A stretch of DNA of 64,000 bases. Origin: Arthrobacter sp. B2a2-09. Its GTDB lineage: Bacteria; Actinomycetota; Actinomycetes; Actinomycetales; Micrococcaceae. Below the pieces are notes generated by a model. The model had not been told where the DNA came from. It did no database searches and saw only the letters and a program-made list of their open reading frames with translations. The DNA lies in the NCBI RefSeq assembly GCF_027587375.1, contig NZ_JAMXIC010000011.1:1-64000 (forward strand), read 5' to 3'. A program made the translations under genes and the position numbers. The first letter of the stretch is position 1, and each line of letters begins with the position of its first letter. Shown here piece after piece: positions 8,402-16,881 of the stretch.

Positions 8402-9520
8402 ATGCCCGCTTATCTCAGTCCCTCCGAACTCAACGATGCTTTGACCATCCGGGATCTCTCAAATCCGGACGCCCAGCCTCATGCAATGCAGGCACTCTTA
8501 CAGGACGTCATTGACGCGCTCGGCAGCAAATGGGGCGTGGCGAAACGGATCGTTCGCCACAGCCCGCTGGTGAGCGTGGCCGACAACTACGACCGGCTGG
8601 GGTTCAACGAGTCGGACGTGACCCGGGATCAAAGATACTCCCGCTATGTCAGCCCCACAGTGATGCTCCGCAGCCACACCTCGGCTTCCATCCCGTCTCT
8701 GCTGCGGGCACTGAATCAAGACGAATCCATAGACGAACTCTGGGCCATCCCCGGTCTTGTCTACCGGCGCGATTCCATCGACCGCACCCACGTGGGAACT
8801 CCCCACCAGGTCGACTTGTGGCGGGTTAGTTCGCGGGAACACCTTGATTCCGGCGAGCTGCGGGAAATGATTGCTTCCCTCGTGCAAGCGGTCCTTCCCG
8901 GGGCGCAATGGCGCGCAGTTCAGGCAGTTCACCCCTACACGAGGGAGGGCTTGCAGGTCGATGTCCTCATGGAAGGGGAATGGCTCGAACTAGCGGAATG
9001 CGGGCTCATGGCCCCGCATCTGTTCTCCGCAGCCGGCCTGGACCCCGCAAAGTGGTCGGGATTGGCTCTGGGGATGGGTTTGGACCGGGCCCTGATGCTC
9101 CGCAAAGGCATCCCGGACATCAGGTTGCTCAGGTCCACGGATGAGAGAATCGAACAACAGATGCTGGACCTGTCCCGATGGAAACCCGTCTCCCAGATGC
9201 CCTCTATCCGCAGGGACATTTCCATCGTCGTTCCCGCGGGTTTGGACGCCGAAGTGCTCGGAGACCGGGTGCGGACAGCCTTAGGCGAGCAAGCCGAAGA
9301 CCTGGAAAGCGTCGAACTCCTGGCCCTGACTCCGAACGGAGAGCTTCCGGTAGCAGCGCGGGAGCGCCTCTACATCCGCGACGGACAGGCCAACGCCCTG
9401 ATCCGTCTAGTGCTGCGTCCACTCGGCCGGACCATGACAGATCCACAGGCCAACCAGATCCGGGATGATGTCTACCTAGCCCTGCACGAAGGGCCAGTCA
9501 AGGAGCTCATCGCGGGATAG
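8402..9520 (+). CDS. srmL: PheS-like stand-alone ligase with FDX-ACB domain, 372 aa
   Basis: Class II aminoacyl-tRNA synthetase fold related to the phenylalanyl-tRNA synthetase alpha chain. Motif 2-like YVSPTVMLRSHTSASIPSLLR lies at about residues 80-100 and motif 3-like GMGLDRALMLRKGIPDIRLLR at about 223-244. The last 100 residues, from SIRRDISIVV, match the FDX-ACB anticodon-binding domain that in bacteria normally ends PheT, so the layout resembles mitochondrial PheRS. A normal heterodimeric PheRS is expected elsewhere, making this an extra ligase. I recall such proteins being annotated as PheS-related mystery ligase SrmL, substrate unknown; the symbol rests on memory. RBS aagga precedes the ATG. 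Confidence 0.8.
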   Translation: MPAYLSPSELNDALTIRDLSNPDAQPHAMQALLQDVIDALGSKWGVAKRIVRHSPLVSVADNYDRLGFNESDVTRDQRYSRYVSPTVMLRSHTSASIPSLLRALNQDESIDELWAIPGLVYRRDSIDRTHVGTPHQVDLWRVSSREHLDSGELREMIASLVQAVLPGAQWRAVQAVHPYTREGLQVDVLMEGEWLELAECGLMAPHLFSAAGLDPAKWSGLALGMGLDRALMLRKGIPDIRLLRSTDERIEQQMLDLSRWKPVSQMPSIRRDISIVVPAGLDAEVLGDRVRTALGEQAEDLESVELLALTPNGELPVAARERLYIRDGQANALIRLVLRPLGRTMTDPQANQIRDDVYLALHEGPVKELIAG

Positions 9521-9598
9521 AGCTGCCATTGAAATGCGGGCCAGTAGTTTGCGGAGTAGCTTTTGAACGAATAGTCCTCGACGCGAAGGGACCAGCCA

Positions 9599-10633
9599 TT
9601 GCCTCACAACGTTCCGCAGATTTTGCCTGTAGGCGACCCCGCACGGCGTGCCGTTGCCGGGGTGCTTCGACTGGCCGTTGGCAATGCCGCCCTGTTCATG
9701 GTGTTTGCCGTGCTGACTACCCAGGTGCATTCGATCCGTGCGGCCAGCCCCTGGCAGGACGACCCGTACGACACAGCGATCTCCTTCACCAAGTTCTTCG
9801 TCCCCCTCGTGACCCTTACCGCAGGCCTCCGCCTCCTGGTGTGGCGCCAGGCCTCCCCACAGCCCGCGTACCGCGCCCGCCAGCTACTGCGAGCCGCCTC
9901 GGTTGTCACGATCCTAATCGCCCTGACCCTGGTGACCGACTGGCTCGCTCTCACACTCCGCGCCGACCACGAGCTATGGAACCAGGAGACACCGTGGCTG
10001 GCAGCCTCGTTGATCCCTCTAACCTGCCTGGCCGTGGCCTCGGCCGGCCAACAACGCCGGGCAGCACGCCTCTTGCCGCTCTACAACCGACGCGATCCGG
10101 GCGGCGATTGGCTTGACGACCTCGCCCCCATCGTGGCCGTTGCAGCGGCGCATGCGCCTCACCGGGCGGGGCAGTGGGTGAACCCGGCCGCCGCGGAGCA
10201 TCTCGTAACTGCCATCCGCCGCCACTTCGTCAGTATCGCAGCCGCCACCAGCGCCGCAGTCGCCCTTATAGTCATCACCGGCGTCGACATCGGCGAGGGA
10301 GGCCTGTCCCCCACCCTGTTCATGGTCGAATTATGGATTTTTCTCAGCGGCACCTTCGGATTCGTGCTTGTTGCAAGCGCGGCACTGCACGTCGTCGCCC
10401 TCCCCCAACGAGGCCGCGTGCGCTCGGCGGGGCGGGCAGCCGCCGCTGCGGGAGCGCTCTGCGTGCCGGTAAGCATGGCCTTGCGCGATCTGATCTGGAC
10501 TGGCGTGGGCATGGAGGGCAACCTGAGTACACCGGAGCAGCTGTTCGTCCTTACACTTGTCTGCGCTTCAATAGCCGCGGTGCTCACGTTGGCGGTCTCG
10601 CTCCTCACTCCGCGCCCACGGTTCGAATCATAA
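9599..10633 (+). CDS. Polytopic membrane protein, 344 aa
   Basis: The start is TTG with gaaggga about 8 nt upstream. Hydrophobic segments lie near residues 23-41, 64-82, 98-118, 132-150, 213-232, 243-268, 280-296 and 315-337, so six to eight TM helices, with a soluble Arg-rich loop around 150-200. No transporter signature or catalytic motif is visible and I do not recognise the family. It follows the PheS-like ligase by 78 nt on the same strand, so the pair could be one transcript. Whether they work together is unknown. Confidence 0.7.
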   Translation: MPHNVPQILPVGDPARRAVAGVLRLAVGNAALFMVFAVLTTQVHSIRAASPWQDDPYDTAISFTKFFVPLVTLTAGLRLLVWRQASPQPAYRARQLLRAASVVTILIALTLVTDWLALTLRADHELWNQETPWLAASLIPLTCLAVASAGQQRRAARLLPLYNRRDPGGDWLDDLAPIVAVAAAHAPHRAGQWVNPAAAEHLVTAIRRHFVSIAAATSAAVALIVITGVDIGEGGLSPTLFMVELWIFLSGTFGFVLVASAALHVVALPQRGRVRSAGRAAAAAGALCVPVSMALRDLIWTGVGMEGNLSTPEQLFVLTLVCASIAAVLTLAVSLLTPRPRFES

Positions 10634-10836
10634 GTTCAGCACGATGTGGACGGACCCGAGTGAATCCGATGGTGTGCGGCAGAAGCTTGGCGTAGCGATC
10701 TAGGCGAGAAGGAAGTAAGCCAGCAGCGGACGCAGTGAGAATCGTTGGACGACGGCAGCCTGCCGGGTGGCAGCGAGCACCACGTTCATCTCTTCAGGAT
10801 GAACGGGCTCCCGGCCTTTGATCTTTTCGCGCTCCG
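10634..10836. other. Intergenic, nothing recognised
   Basis: This lies between the stop of the membrane protein and the 3' end of the convergent DNA-binding gene. I see no gene, tRNA or strong hairpin. Confidence 0.4.
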
Positions 10837-11493
10837 TCATCGATGCCCTGACCGTTGCCCTTGGGGTCCCGCCCCGGCCCCGGAGATTCCGGATCTTTCC
10901 TCTTTTGCACTGGCCAATATCTTCTGGATGCGCTGGTAGGACACCCCGAACACTTCGGCGATTTCCGGAGGGGTCATGCCTTCACCCATCAGTCCAAGGA
11001 TCGCTTTCACCCGCCGTCGCCCGGCTTCATTCAACAGCTCGTCCGCCCGGACCTTCAAGGACTCGGCCTGCACCCAGGTGAGAATGCCCGGGCGGTCTGC
11101 CTCATAGACGACGTCGAAAAGTATCCGGTCTCCGGCAATCCGCAGGACTTTGGCGAGCCGCTCCGCCAAGGACCGCTGCGCCGCCATAAGGCGAGGGCCG
11201 GTGACGCTCACAGACCTTTCAACATCGGTCACCGTCCATTGCGCACCGTCCCAGGTGGCCCTGATCTGAAAAGTCACCGGGGATTCCTCTGGTATTTCCC
11301 GGCTCCTGAGCCAGTTGCGGAGCCGAACCGGATCGTACCGGGCCGCGCCGCGGTTCCCGGATAGGCGCAGATCAGCCGCCGTATCGTTTAGTGCATCTGC
11401 CAAGGCCCTGAACGACAGAACGTCTTGCCCTGCCCGCATAGCTGCCTGCCGCAAAGTCAACGGAGCCTCCCGTGACGGCGCTCCAGCGTCCAT
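10837..11493 (-). CDS. HTH DNA-binding protein, 218 aa
   Basis: The ATG has ggggagga about 7 nt upstream. The N-terminal part, residues about 15-70, looks like a DNA-binding helical region (FRALADALNDTAADLRLSG, DPVRLRNWLRSREI). Residues 75-115 resemble a small HicB-like partial RNase-H fold (WTVTDVERSVSVTG, SLAERLAKVLRIA). Residues about 160-195 carry a sigma-70 region-4-like helix-turn-helix (MGEGMTPPEIAEVFGVSYQRIQKILA). It is probably a transcription regulator; its target is unknown. No toxin partner is adjacent, so a HicAB system is not supported. Confidence 0.7.
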   Translation of the reverse strand: MDAGAPSREAPLTLRQAAMRAGQDVLSFRALADALNDTAADLRLSGNRGAARYDPVRLRNWLRSREIPEESPVTFQIRATWDGAQWTVTDVERSVSVTGPRLMAAQRSLAERLAKVLRIAGDRILFDVVYEADRPGILTWVQAESLKVRADELLNEAGRRRVKAILGLMGEGMTPPEIAEVFGVSYQRIQKILASAKEERSGISGAGAGPQGQRSGHR

Positions 11494-11704
11494 CCCATGT
11501 CCTCCCCAAAGGCACCAAGGTTCCCAGATAGAGCCAACAGCCCAGGGGCGGGTCTATGCACGAGTGCCAGCTACTTGATTTCCGGAGGGTTACTCAGACA
11601 CGACACTCAGCATACTTACTATTCATGGACGTTGGGCATCCTCGAAGGTAGTGTGATCTGCACCCGGCTCTAGCTGATCCGGGAGCTGCGTCGATGGGGT
11701 CGCA

Positions 11705-12211
11705 GTGGAATCACTTCTGGGGGAATTGATGACGGCGCTGGTCCAATCCGAGGACGAATTTCACCTTCCCGCAGAGGTCAACATGCTTTCCGATGCTGTC
11801 GATGCAGACGGCGGTGGAGCGTGCTTCAGTTCAGAACACGAAAATGTCAAGGTTGAGGACGCGGGTGAAGGGATCCTCCGGATCACTTTGCGCCCGGGAG
11901 GGCGGATCACCGAAGAGGACGGAACTCTTGTCCGGGAGCGGTATCTGGCTCTGACAGGCGGAACGGGCGCTGCGGTACTTCTGCAGGTCACCGGCGTTGA
12001 GTCTGTCAGCCGCGACGCCGTCCGATTCTTCAGTGAAGCGGTCACCATCACCGCCTTTGCGATCCTGGGCAGCACGCCGGTGGATCGTGTCATTGCCCAC
12101 GGCAGGCACGGGCTCCCCGCACCGCAGTGCCCGACCCGGTATTTCTCCGACGAACAAGAAGCCCTGGGGTGGCTGCGCGCCCCCAGTGCTGAGCGAGTCC
12201 CAAAGGGTTGA
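11705..12211 (+). CDS. STAS-domain protein (SpoIIAA-like, DUF7793 type), 168 aa
   Basis: Residues about 45-165 match the STAS/SEC14-like fold of Arthrobacter proteins: GILRITLRPGGRITEEDG, VLLQVTGVESVSRDAVRFF, ILGSTPVDRVIAHGRHGLPAPQCPTRYF and a closing EALGWLRAP. Such domains bind nucleotides or act as anti-anti-sigma partners; there is no kinase nearby to confirm this. Two starts are possible: GTG at 11705, or ATG at 11729 with ggggga just upstream. The ATG may be the true one. The 211 bp before it show nothing I can name. Confidence 0.75.
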   Translation: MESLLGELMTALVQSEDEFHLPAEVNMLSDAVDADGGGACFSSEHENVKVEDAGEGILRITLRPGGRITEEDGTLVRERYLALTGGTGAAVLLQVTGVESVSRDAVRFFSEAVTITAFAILGSTPVDRVIAHGRHGLPAPQCPTRYFSDEQEALGWLRAPSAERVPKG

Positions 12212-12297
12212 GAGTCCCGCATCATCTGGCTACGGCAATCCGCGCATCCACCGGCCCGCCCCTCCGGCCCGCGAGGTGACCCCCCGCTCTCCTCTGA

Positions 12298-12362
12298 GCA
12301 ACGCGGGGTCACTTACGGCCCATTTGGTGCTGCTGGATGGGCCGTAAGTGACCCCGCGTTGC
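12298..12362. repeat. Perfect 25-bp inverted repeat between convergent genes
   Basis: The left arm, beginning GCAACGCGGGGTCACTTACG and ending GCCCA, is matched exactly by its reverse complement after a 15-nt loop. It sits between the STAS gene and the convergent aldo/keto reductase, so it can act as a two-way terminator although neither side has a long T run. The element resembles the dispersed palindromes common between Arthrobacter genes. Confidence 0.9.
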
Positions 12363-12396
12363 GAGATCCCGTCGAGAAACGACGCGCGTTGAGAGA

Positions 12397-13236
12397 CTAC
12401 GCGAAGTCTGAGACTGCCGGGTCCGGTCCGATGCGGCCTTCGGCGCCTCGGTCCAGTCCGTTGATGGCCTCAACGTCGGCCTCATCCAAGGTGACGCCAA
12501 GTGCTGCGAAGTTTTCCTGGATCCGGGACTCGGTCACGGACTTGGGGATCACGACGTTGCCGATCGCCAGGTGCCAGGCGATGACCACCTGCGCCGGGGT
12601 GGCGCCGTGCTTGGCGGCGATCTTGGCGATGGTGGCGTTCTCAAGGAGCTCGCCGCCCTGGCCCAAAGGCGACCAGGCCTGCGTCAAAATACCCCGGGCC
12701 GCGGCGAACTCACGGAGTTCCGACTGGTTGAAGAACGGGTGCAGCTCGATCTGGTGGATCGCCGGAACAACGCCGGTCTCCTCGATCAGGCGCTGGAGGC
12801 CTTCCTTGTTGAAGTTGGAGACGCCGATCGACTTGATGCGGCCGCGCTTCTGGAGCTCAATGAGCGCCTTCCAGGTGTCCACGAACTTGTCCTGCTTGGG
12901 CTGCATCCAGTGAATCAGGTACAGGTCAAGGGTTTCCAGGCCGAGGCGGTTCATGGATTCTTCGAAAGCCGCGAGCGTGGACTCGTAGCCCTGGTCCGCG
13001 TTCCACAGCTTGGTGGTGATGAAGATTTCCTCGGGCTTGAGGCCGGAGGACGCGATGGCGCGTCCCACGCCTGCCTCGTTGCCGTAGATCTTGGCGGTAT
13101 CGATGTGGCGGTAGCCGGCGTCGAAGGCCTGACGTACCACCTTTTCGGCTACATCGTCCTCAACCTGCCACACCCCGTAGCCGAGCTGGGGAATGGAGTT
13201 GCCGTCGTTAAAAGTAAGGTTCGGTGACGAAGTCAT
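12397..13236 (-). CDS. Aldo/keto reductase, 279 aa
   Basis: NADPH-dependent carbonyl reductase of the AKR superfamily (2,5-diketo-D-gluconate reductase-like). The catalytic tetrad is visible: Asp in HIDTAKIYGNE with the Tyr four residues on, Lys in TTKLWN, and His in LYLIHWMQP. The family signature LGLETLDLYLIHW, SIGVSNFNKEGLQRL and the NADP motif IPKSVTESRIQENF follow in order. Length fits. The start MTSSPNLTF is preferred because it matches the family N-terminus and has ggagg nearby; an upstream ATG adds three residues. The physiological substrate is unknown. Confidence 0.92.
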   Translation of the reverse strand: MTSSPNLTFNDGNSIPQLGYGVWQVEDDVAEKVVRQAFDAGYRHIDTAKIYGNEAGVGRAIASSGLKPEEIFITTKLWNADQGYESTLAAFEESMNRLGLETLDLYLIHWMQPKQDKFVDTWKALIELQKRGRIKSIGVSNFNKEGLQRLIEETGVVPAIHQIELHPFFNQSELREFAAARGILTQAWSPLGQGGELLENATIAKIAAKHGATPAQVVIAWHLAIGNVVIPKSVTESRIQENFAALGVTLDEADVEAINGLDRGAEGRIGPDPAVSDFA

Positions 13237-13367
13237 GGCCTCCATCCTGCCAGCCGCGCACACCGGGTGGCTACGGATTCAGGCCCCTCTAAGCTAGGCG
13301 CTTAATAGTTGTCATGTGGGAATAGACGCGTCTGCACCTAATACCCACCCAACTCCTACGAGCCGGC

Positions 13368-13808
13368 TTAGGCCCTCAGCAGCCGTTCGGCTTCCTCCAC
13401 ATGCTCGTAAACGGCTTCGGCGCGTCGTCGCACCGAAACCGCTCCCACAGGAACGGGCCCGACGGCGAGACGCAGCATCGCGGCCGCCTCGGCCGTCGTA
13501 GCAAGAGAGTTCCCCGCTTTGGACAGCGCACGATGGACGCCTGCGAGCGATCCGGGAATGTCCAACCCATCACTAGGCACACGGAGCTGCGCCTCCACGC
13601 AGATGGCACGTACCCTGGACGACAACTCCGCCAGTTCGTTGGCAATGACTACGAGTTCGCCGTAGAGCTGCTCGTCTTCTACGCCCTCCAGCACCTGGTG
13701 GTACCGATCAAGGCCGCGGTGGAAGCGGTCGTGGGCACGCCGCCACAATCCTTTGCCAAGTTCAGCGTCATCCTTCCGCCCCTGCCGGACGGCCCCAAAG
13801 AATCCCAA
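13368..13808 (-). CDS. Conserved helical protein downstream of bpa, 146 aa
   Basis: An all-helical soluble protein: RRAHDRFHRGLDRYHQVLEGVEDEQLYGELVVIANELAELSSRVRAI, then a second bundle up to HVEEAERLLRA. It has no membrane segment or catalytic motif. Its start is 8 nt past the stop of bpa, so both are on one transcript. I know no function. Position suggests a link to the proteasome activator, but this is inference from spacing alone. Confidence 0.7.
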   Translation of the reverse strand: MGFFGAVRQGRKDDAELGKGLWRRAHDRFHRGLDRYHQVLEGVEDEQLYGELVVIANELAELSSRVRAICVEAQLRVPSDGLDIPGSLAGVHRALSKAGNSLATTAEAAAMLRLAVGPVPVGAVSVRRRAEAVYEHVEEAERLLRA

Positions 13809-13816
13809 TCCAGCGC

Positions 13817-14470
13817 TCAGAGGTACTGGCCCGGGTGGCGGTCCGGGTCTTCAACGCGAGCCGGCTTGCCGGGTTCCGTTTCCGTGCCGGGAAGGTGGGC
13901 ACGCTGAGGCTCACCGTTCTCGCCAATAACGACGCCGGGCGCGATCATGGTCCCGGGCGGCAGCTGGCGAAGCTGCAACTGGGCAACAGCGTGCTCCCGG
14001 GCCGCCTGCTGGGCGGCAATGGCGGTCTGGATTCCATGGAACAAACCCTCGAGCCAACCGACCAGCTGGGCCTGCGCGATCCGGAGCTCAGCGTCAGAGG
14101 GCGTGGCGTTTTCGGGGAACGGGAGGCTGATGCGTTCCAGCTCTGCCACAAGTTCCGGAGCGAGGCCCTCTTCCAGCTCTTTGATGGAGCGTTCGTGGAT
14201 TTCGGCAAGGCGTCCGCGCGCTGCCTCGTCCAAGGGGGCGCTCTTCACTTCTTCGAGGAGCTGGCGGATCATGGTGCCGATCCGCATGACCTTGGCGGGT
14301 TCGTCGACGAGGTCCTGCAGGGTGGTGCCCTTCTTGACGCCCGGCTTCCCGTCGGCCTTGGGACCCGCTTCGGATGTACTCTGTGCCGTGCCAGCGTCCA
14401 AGGTTGTGCCCTCCACCGGGATGTCGTCAAAACTCTCGCCACTGGGTTGAGTGTCGTCCTGATCGCTCAT
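13817..14470 (-). CDS. bpa: Bacterial proteasome activator Bpa, 217 aa
   Basis: ATP-independent ring-forming activator that docks on the 20S proteasome and feeds it unfolded substrates. The conserved core is unmistakable: KVMRIGTMIRQLLEEVKSAPLDEAARGRLAEIHERSIKELEEGLAPEL and PSDAELRIAQAQLVGWLEGLFHGIQTAI. The protein ends in GQYL, the C-terminal motif whose penultimate Tyr opens the proteasome gate. The N-terminal 45 residues are acidic and probably disordered. Its presence implies the organism has a 20S proteasome elsewhere. A helical unknown protein follows after 8 nt. Confidence 0.95.
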   Translation of the reverse strand: MSDQDDTQPSGESFDDIPVEGTTLDAGTAQSTSEAGPKADGKPGVKKGTTLQDLVDEPAKVMRIGTMIRQLLEEVKSAPLDEAARGRLAEIHERSIKELEEGLAPELVAELERISLPFPENATPSDAELRIAQAQLVGWLEGLFHGIQTAIAAQQAAREHAVAQLQLRQLPPGTMIAPGVVIGENGEPQRAHLPGTETEPGKPARVEDPDRHPGQYL

Positions 14471-14496
14471 GCGTTCATACTCTCACGGGCCGCAAC

Positions 14497-14952
14497 TCAG
14501 CCCAGCGCCTTGACGAGTATTTCGCCTTCGTCCTTAGCGAAACCACATTTTTCGTAAAAGCCCGTGGCATAGAGGTTGGCCGGGACCCAGACCTCTTCCA
14601 TCCCGTGTTCCCGCATCCGCTCCTCCATGACGGCCAAGAGGGACCGGCCGATACCGCGGCGGCGCCACTCCGTATGGGTCCCCATTTCCATGAGAAGCAG
14701 TTCGGCCCAAGGTCCGGCATTGCGCCGGCGCTGAATGCAGCAGTGGAGGAATCCCACTATCCCGCCACCGAGCTCAGCCAGCCAAAACAGCACGGTGGGG
14801 TCGCCCAAAAAGGAGCGGGCGGCGTCGTACGTCAATGCGCCTGACGGCGCGACTGAAGGATCCTCGTCGAACAAGTTATCCGTCTCGGCGAGGCGGATCA
14901 GCGCGTCGGCGTCGTCGGGGCCGAGCAGCCGGATCCGAACGTCAGCATTCAT
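14497..14952 (-). CDS. GNAT-family N-acetyltransferase, 151 aa
   Basis: Acetyl-CoA-dependent transferase. The GNAT motif A is present as MGTHTEWRRRGIGRSLLAVMEE (R/Q-x-x-G-x-G/A type, about residues 95-116), preceded by strand VGFLHCCIQRR and followed by PANLYATGFYEKCGF at the end. Length is normal. The ATG giving MNADVRIRLLGPDD is chosen; its ribosome site is poor, and a ggggagg lies too far upstream (about 20 nt). It follows the padR gene by 37 nt on the same strand. The substrate is unknown. Confidence 0.88.
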   Translation of the reverse strand: MNADVRIRLLGPDDADALIRLAETDNLFDEDPSVAPSGALTYDAARSFLGDPTVLFWLAELGGGIVGFLHCCIQRRRNAGPWAELLLMEMGTHTEWRRRGIGRSLLAVMEERMREHGMEEVWVPANLYATGFYEKCGFAKDEGEILVKALG

Positions 14953-14989
14953 AAAAGTTTCGATGTCAGCACCTCCCCTGCGAAGCAGT

Positions 14990-15571
14990 CTATGCGGCGG
15001 GTGTCCCCGCACCGCGGACGGTTCCCACCATGCCGTTGCTGGCGCCATTGGCTTGCTGGACCAGCCTGGCTTCACAGAGATCCAGCCAGCGAGCCTCCGC
15101 CTCGGCATGGAAGATCAGGGAGTCCAGGACGAGCAGCCTGGCCGTATCCGTCACCCGTTGGTTGGCGGCCAGGTCCTTGCGGTCCTGGGTGTACCCCTGC
15201 AGTTCGCGCAGGGAAATCTCACGTTGGGCCTGGATGAGCGCCGGGACGTCGGTGCCCGCCGTCGTCACGGCCAGCGCCAGCTTGATGGCCAATTCGTTCC
15301 TCGGCGGAGCTCCACGATCCACCGCGGTTGTGAACCATCGGCGGATCTCATCAGTCCCGGCGTCGGTGATGCTGAAAAGCACGTGGCCGCGGCCGTCGTC
15401 GCCCTCTTTGCGGACCAAAGCGTCGCGCTCCAGCCGGTTCAGGGTGGTGTACACCTGTCCGATGTTCAGCGGCCAGACGGCTCCCGTGCGTTCCTCGAAC
15501 GCCGCTCGCAATTGGTAGCCGTAGCGTGGCTGCTCCTGAAGCAATGCCAGGATGCTATACCGGATGGACAT
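14990..15571 (-). CDS. PadR-family transcription regulator, 193 aa
   Basis: Winged-helix repressor. The N-terminus MSIRYSILALLQEQPRYGYQLRAAFEERTG and VYTTLNRLERDALVRKEG is the PadR DNA-binding domain with its Y-G-Y-x-L signature; the C-terminal region (residues about 95-180) is a helical dimerisation domain of the Vir-type. The start has aaggaggggt directly upstream, a strong ribosome site that excludes the longer open frame. It lies 35 nt downstream of the quinone oxidoreductase gene and upstream of the acetyltransferase, so it likely controls this short operon. Confidence 0.92.
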   Translation of the reverse strand: MSIRYSILALLQEQPRYGYQLRAAFEERTGAVWPLNIGQVYTTLNRLERDALVRKEGDDGRGHVLFSITDAGTDEIRRWFTTAVDRGAPPRNELAIKLALAVTTAGTDVPALIQAQREISLRELQGYTQDRKDLAANQRVTDTARLLVLDSLIFHAEAEARWLDLCEARLVQQANGASNGMVGTVRGAGTPAA

Positions 15572-15606
15572 ACCCCTCCTTCGTGCTGCCGGTTCGGCGG
15601 GCGCCG

Positions 15607-16590
15607 CTAGAGCAGCAGCAGGACTTTGCCCATGTGCTCGCCGGAATCGAAGTACTCGTGGGCTTCGCGGACTTGCTCCAAGGGGAACGACTTGGCCACG
15701 AGCGGCTTGATCCGGCCGTCGGCCAGCATTGGCCAAACCGACTCGCGGACGGCGTTCATGATGACACCCTTTTCCGCAATCGGCCGCGGGCGCAGCGCTG
15801 TGCCTATGATCGCCGCGCGTTTGCTGACCAACTGGCCGAGGTTGAGTTCGCCTTTGACGCCACCTTGCAGCCCGATCACCACCAGCCGGCCGTAGTCCGC
15901 GAGCGCTTCCACGTTTTGCTGGAGGTATTTGGCACCGACGACGTCGAGAATCACGTCCGCGCCTTTGCCGCCGTTTTGTGCCTTGAGGCTTTCGGCGAAA
16001 TCTTCTTCCGCGTAATTGATGGCAATGTCGGCCCCGAGGAAGGCTTTCGCGGTTCCGACCTTTTCTGCCGTTCCGGCCGTCGCCGCGACCGTGGCACCGT
16101 ACGCTTTGGCGAGCTGGATGGCCATGGTGCCGATCCCGCCAGTAGCGCCATGGATCAGTACCGTCTCACCCGCTTGCAGCTGTGCAGTCATGATGAGGTT
16201 CGAGTACACAGTTGCTGCCACCTCAGGCAAGGATGCCGCGGTGACCAGGTCCACGCCGTCGGGCAATCGCAAAACCTGCTCTGCCGGGACAGCAACCTGC
16301 TGCGCGTAGCCGCCACCCGAAAGCAGGGCCACTACCTTGTCGCCCACGGAAAACGGCTTGCTCACGTCGGGCCCGAACGCGGCAATCCTGCCGGAGACCT
16401 CAAGACCGGGAATTTCGGATGCTCCCGGTGGTGGCGGGTAGAAACCGCGGCGCTGCTGGACATCTGCCCTGTTGAGACCGGCGGCGACGACGTCGATGAG
16501 AACCTCGCCGGGGCCAGGAACCGGAGCAGGGACGTCGCGGATTTCCAGAACCTCGGGCCCGCCCGGTTCGGAGATGTAGACGGCTTTCAT
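15607..16590 (-). CDS. NAD(P)H:quinone oxidoreductase, MDR family, 327 aa
   Basis: Medium-chain reductase of the zeta-crystallin/quinone oxidoreductase type. The GroES-like N-terminal domain reads VLIDVVAAGLNRADVQQRRGFYPPPPGASEIPGLEVSGRI; the Rossmann motif is GATGGIGTMAIQLAKAYGA (about residues 148-168), and GADVILDVVG follows. The catalytic-zinc ligands of alcohol dehydrogenases are absent, as expected. It reduces quinones or other electrophiles using NADPH. It is the first gene of an operon with padR and a GNAT gene. The ATG start fits the family. Confidence 0.92.
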   Translation of the reverse strand: MKAVYISEPGGPEVLEIRDVPAPVPGPGEVLIDVVAAGLNRADVQQRRGFYPPPPGASEIPGLEVSGRIAAFGPDVSKPFSVGDKVVALLSGGGYAQQVAVPAEQVLRLPDGVDLVTAASLPEVAATVYSNLIMTAQLQAGETVLIHGATGGIGTMAIQLAKAYGATVAATAGTAEKVGTAKAFLGADIAINYAEEDFAESLKAQNGGKGADVILDVVGAKYLQQNVEALADYGRLVVIGLQGGVKGELNLGQLVSKRAAIIGTALRPRPIAEKGVIMNAVRESVWPMLADGRIKPLVAKSFPLEQVREAHEYFDSGEHMGKVLLLL

Positions 16591-16705
16591 AGAGTGCTCC
16601 CGATCCCTTTGCTCAGCGCAGTTGGCCTTTCAGACACCTTAACCGCGTTAATCGCGGCGGCAGGTTTTTGGCGCAGCCAACTCCCTATGAAACACTACTA
16701 GGCAG

Positions 16706-16793
16706 GGAAGGTTGTCCGAGCGGCCTAAGGAGCTGGTCTTGAAAACCAGTGTGCGGTGACCCCGCACCAAGGGTTCAAATCCCTTACCTTCCG
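16706..16793 (+). tRNA. tRNA-Ser (anticodon TGA)
   Basis: The acceptor arms ggaaggt and accttcc pair fully; the anticodon stem ctggt/accag encloses cttgaaa with TGA at the anticodon; the long variable arm is typical of class II serine tRNAs; the T arm carries ggttcaaatcc. The discriminator is G and CCA is not encoded. A strong terminator follows. Confidence 0.97.
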
Positions 16794-16819
16794 CGTAGCG
16801 CGTCTTGAGGCGCGAACTG

Positions 16820-16867
16820 GCAGCAGATGCCCACAGAATCGCTTCTTGTGGGCATCTGCTGCTTTTT
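16820..16867 (+). terminator. Rho-independent terminator after tRNA-Ser
   Basis: Arms gcagcagatgcccaca and tgtgggcatctgctgc pair without mismatch over 16 bp around an 11-nt loop and are followed by ttttt. It also sits just past the 3' end of the convergent pRiA4b-type gene and may serve both. Confidence 0.93.
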
Positions 16868-16881
16868 CGACGGTAGCCTGT

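Noticed and set aside
10837..11493. HicAB toxin-antitoxin system
   Set aside because: A HicB-like fold is possible in the middle of the protein, but no HicA-sized partner gene lies on either side.
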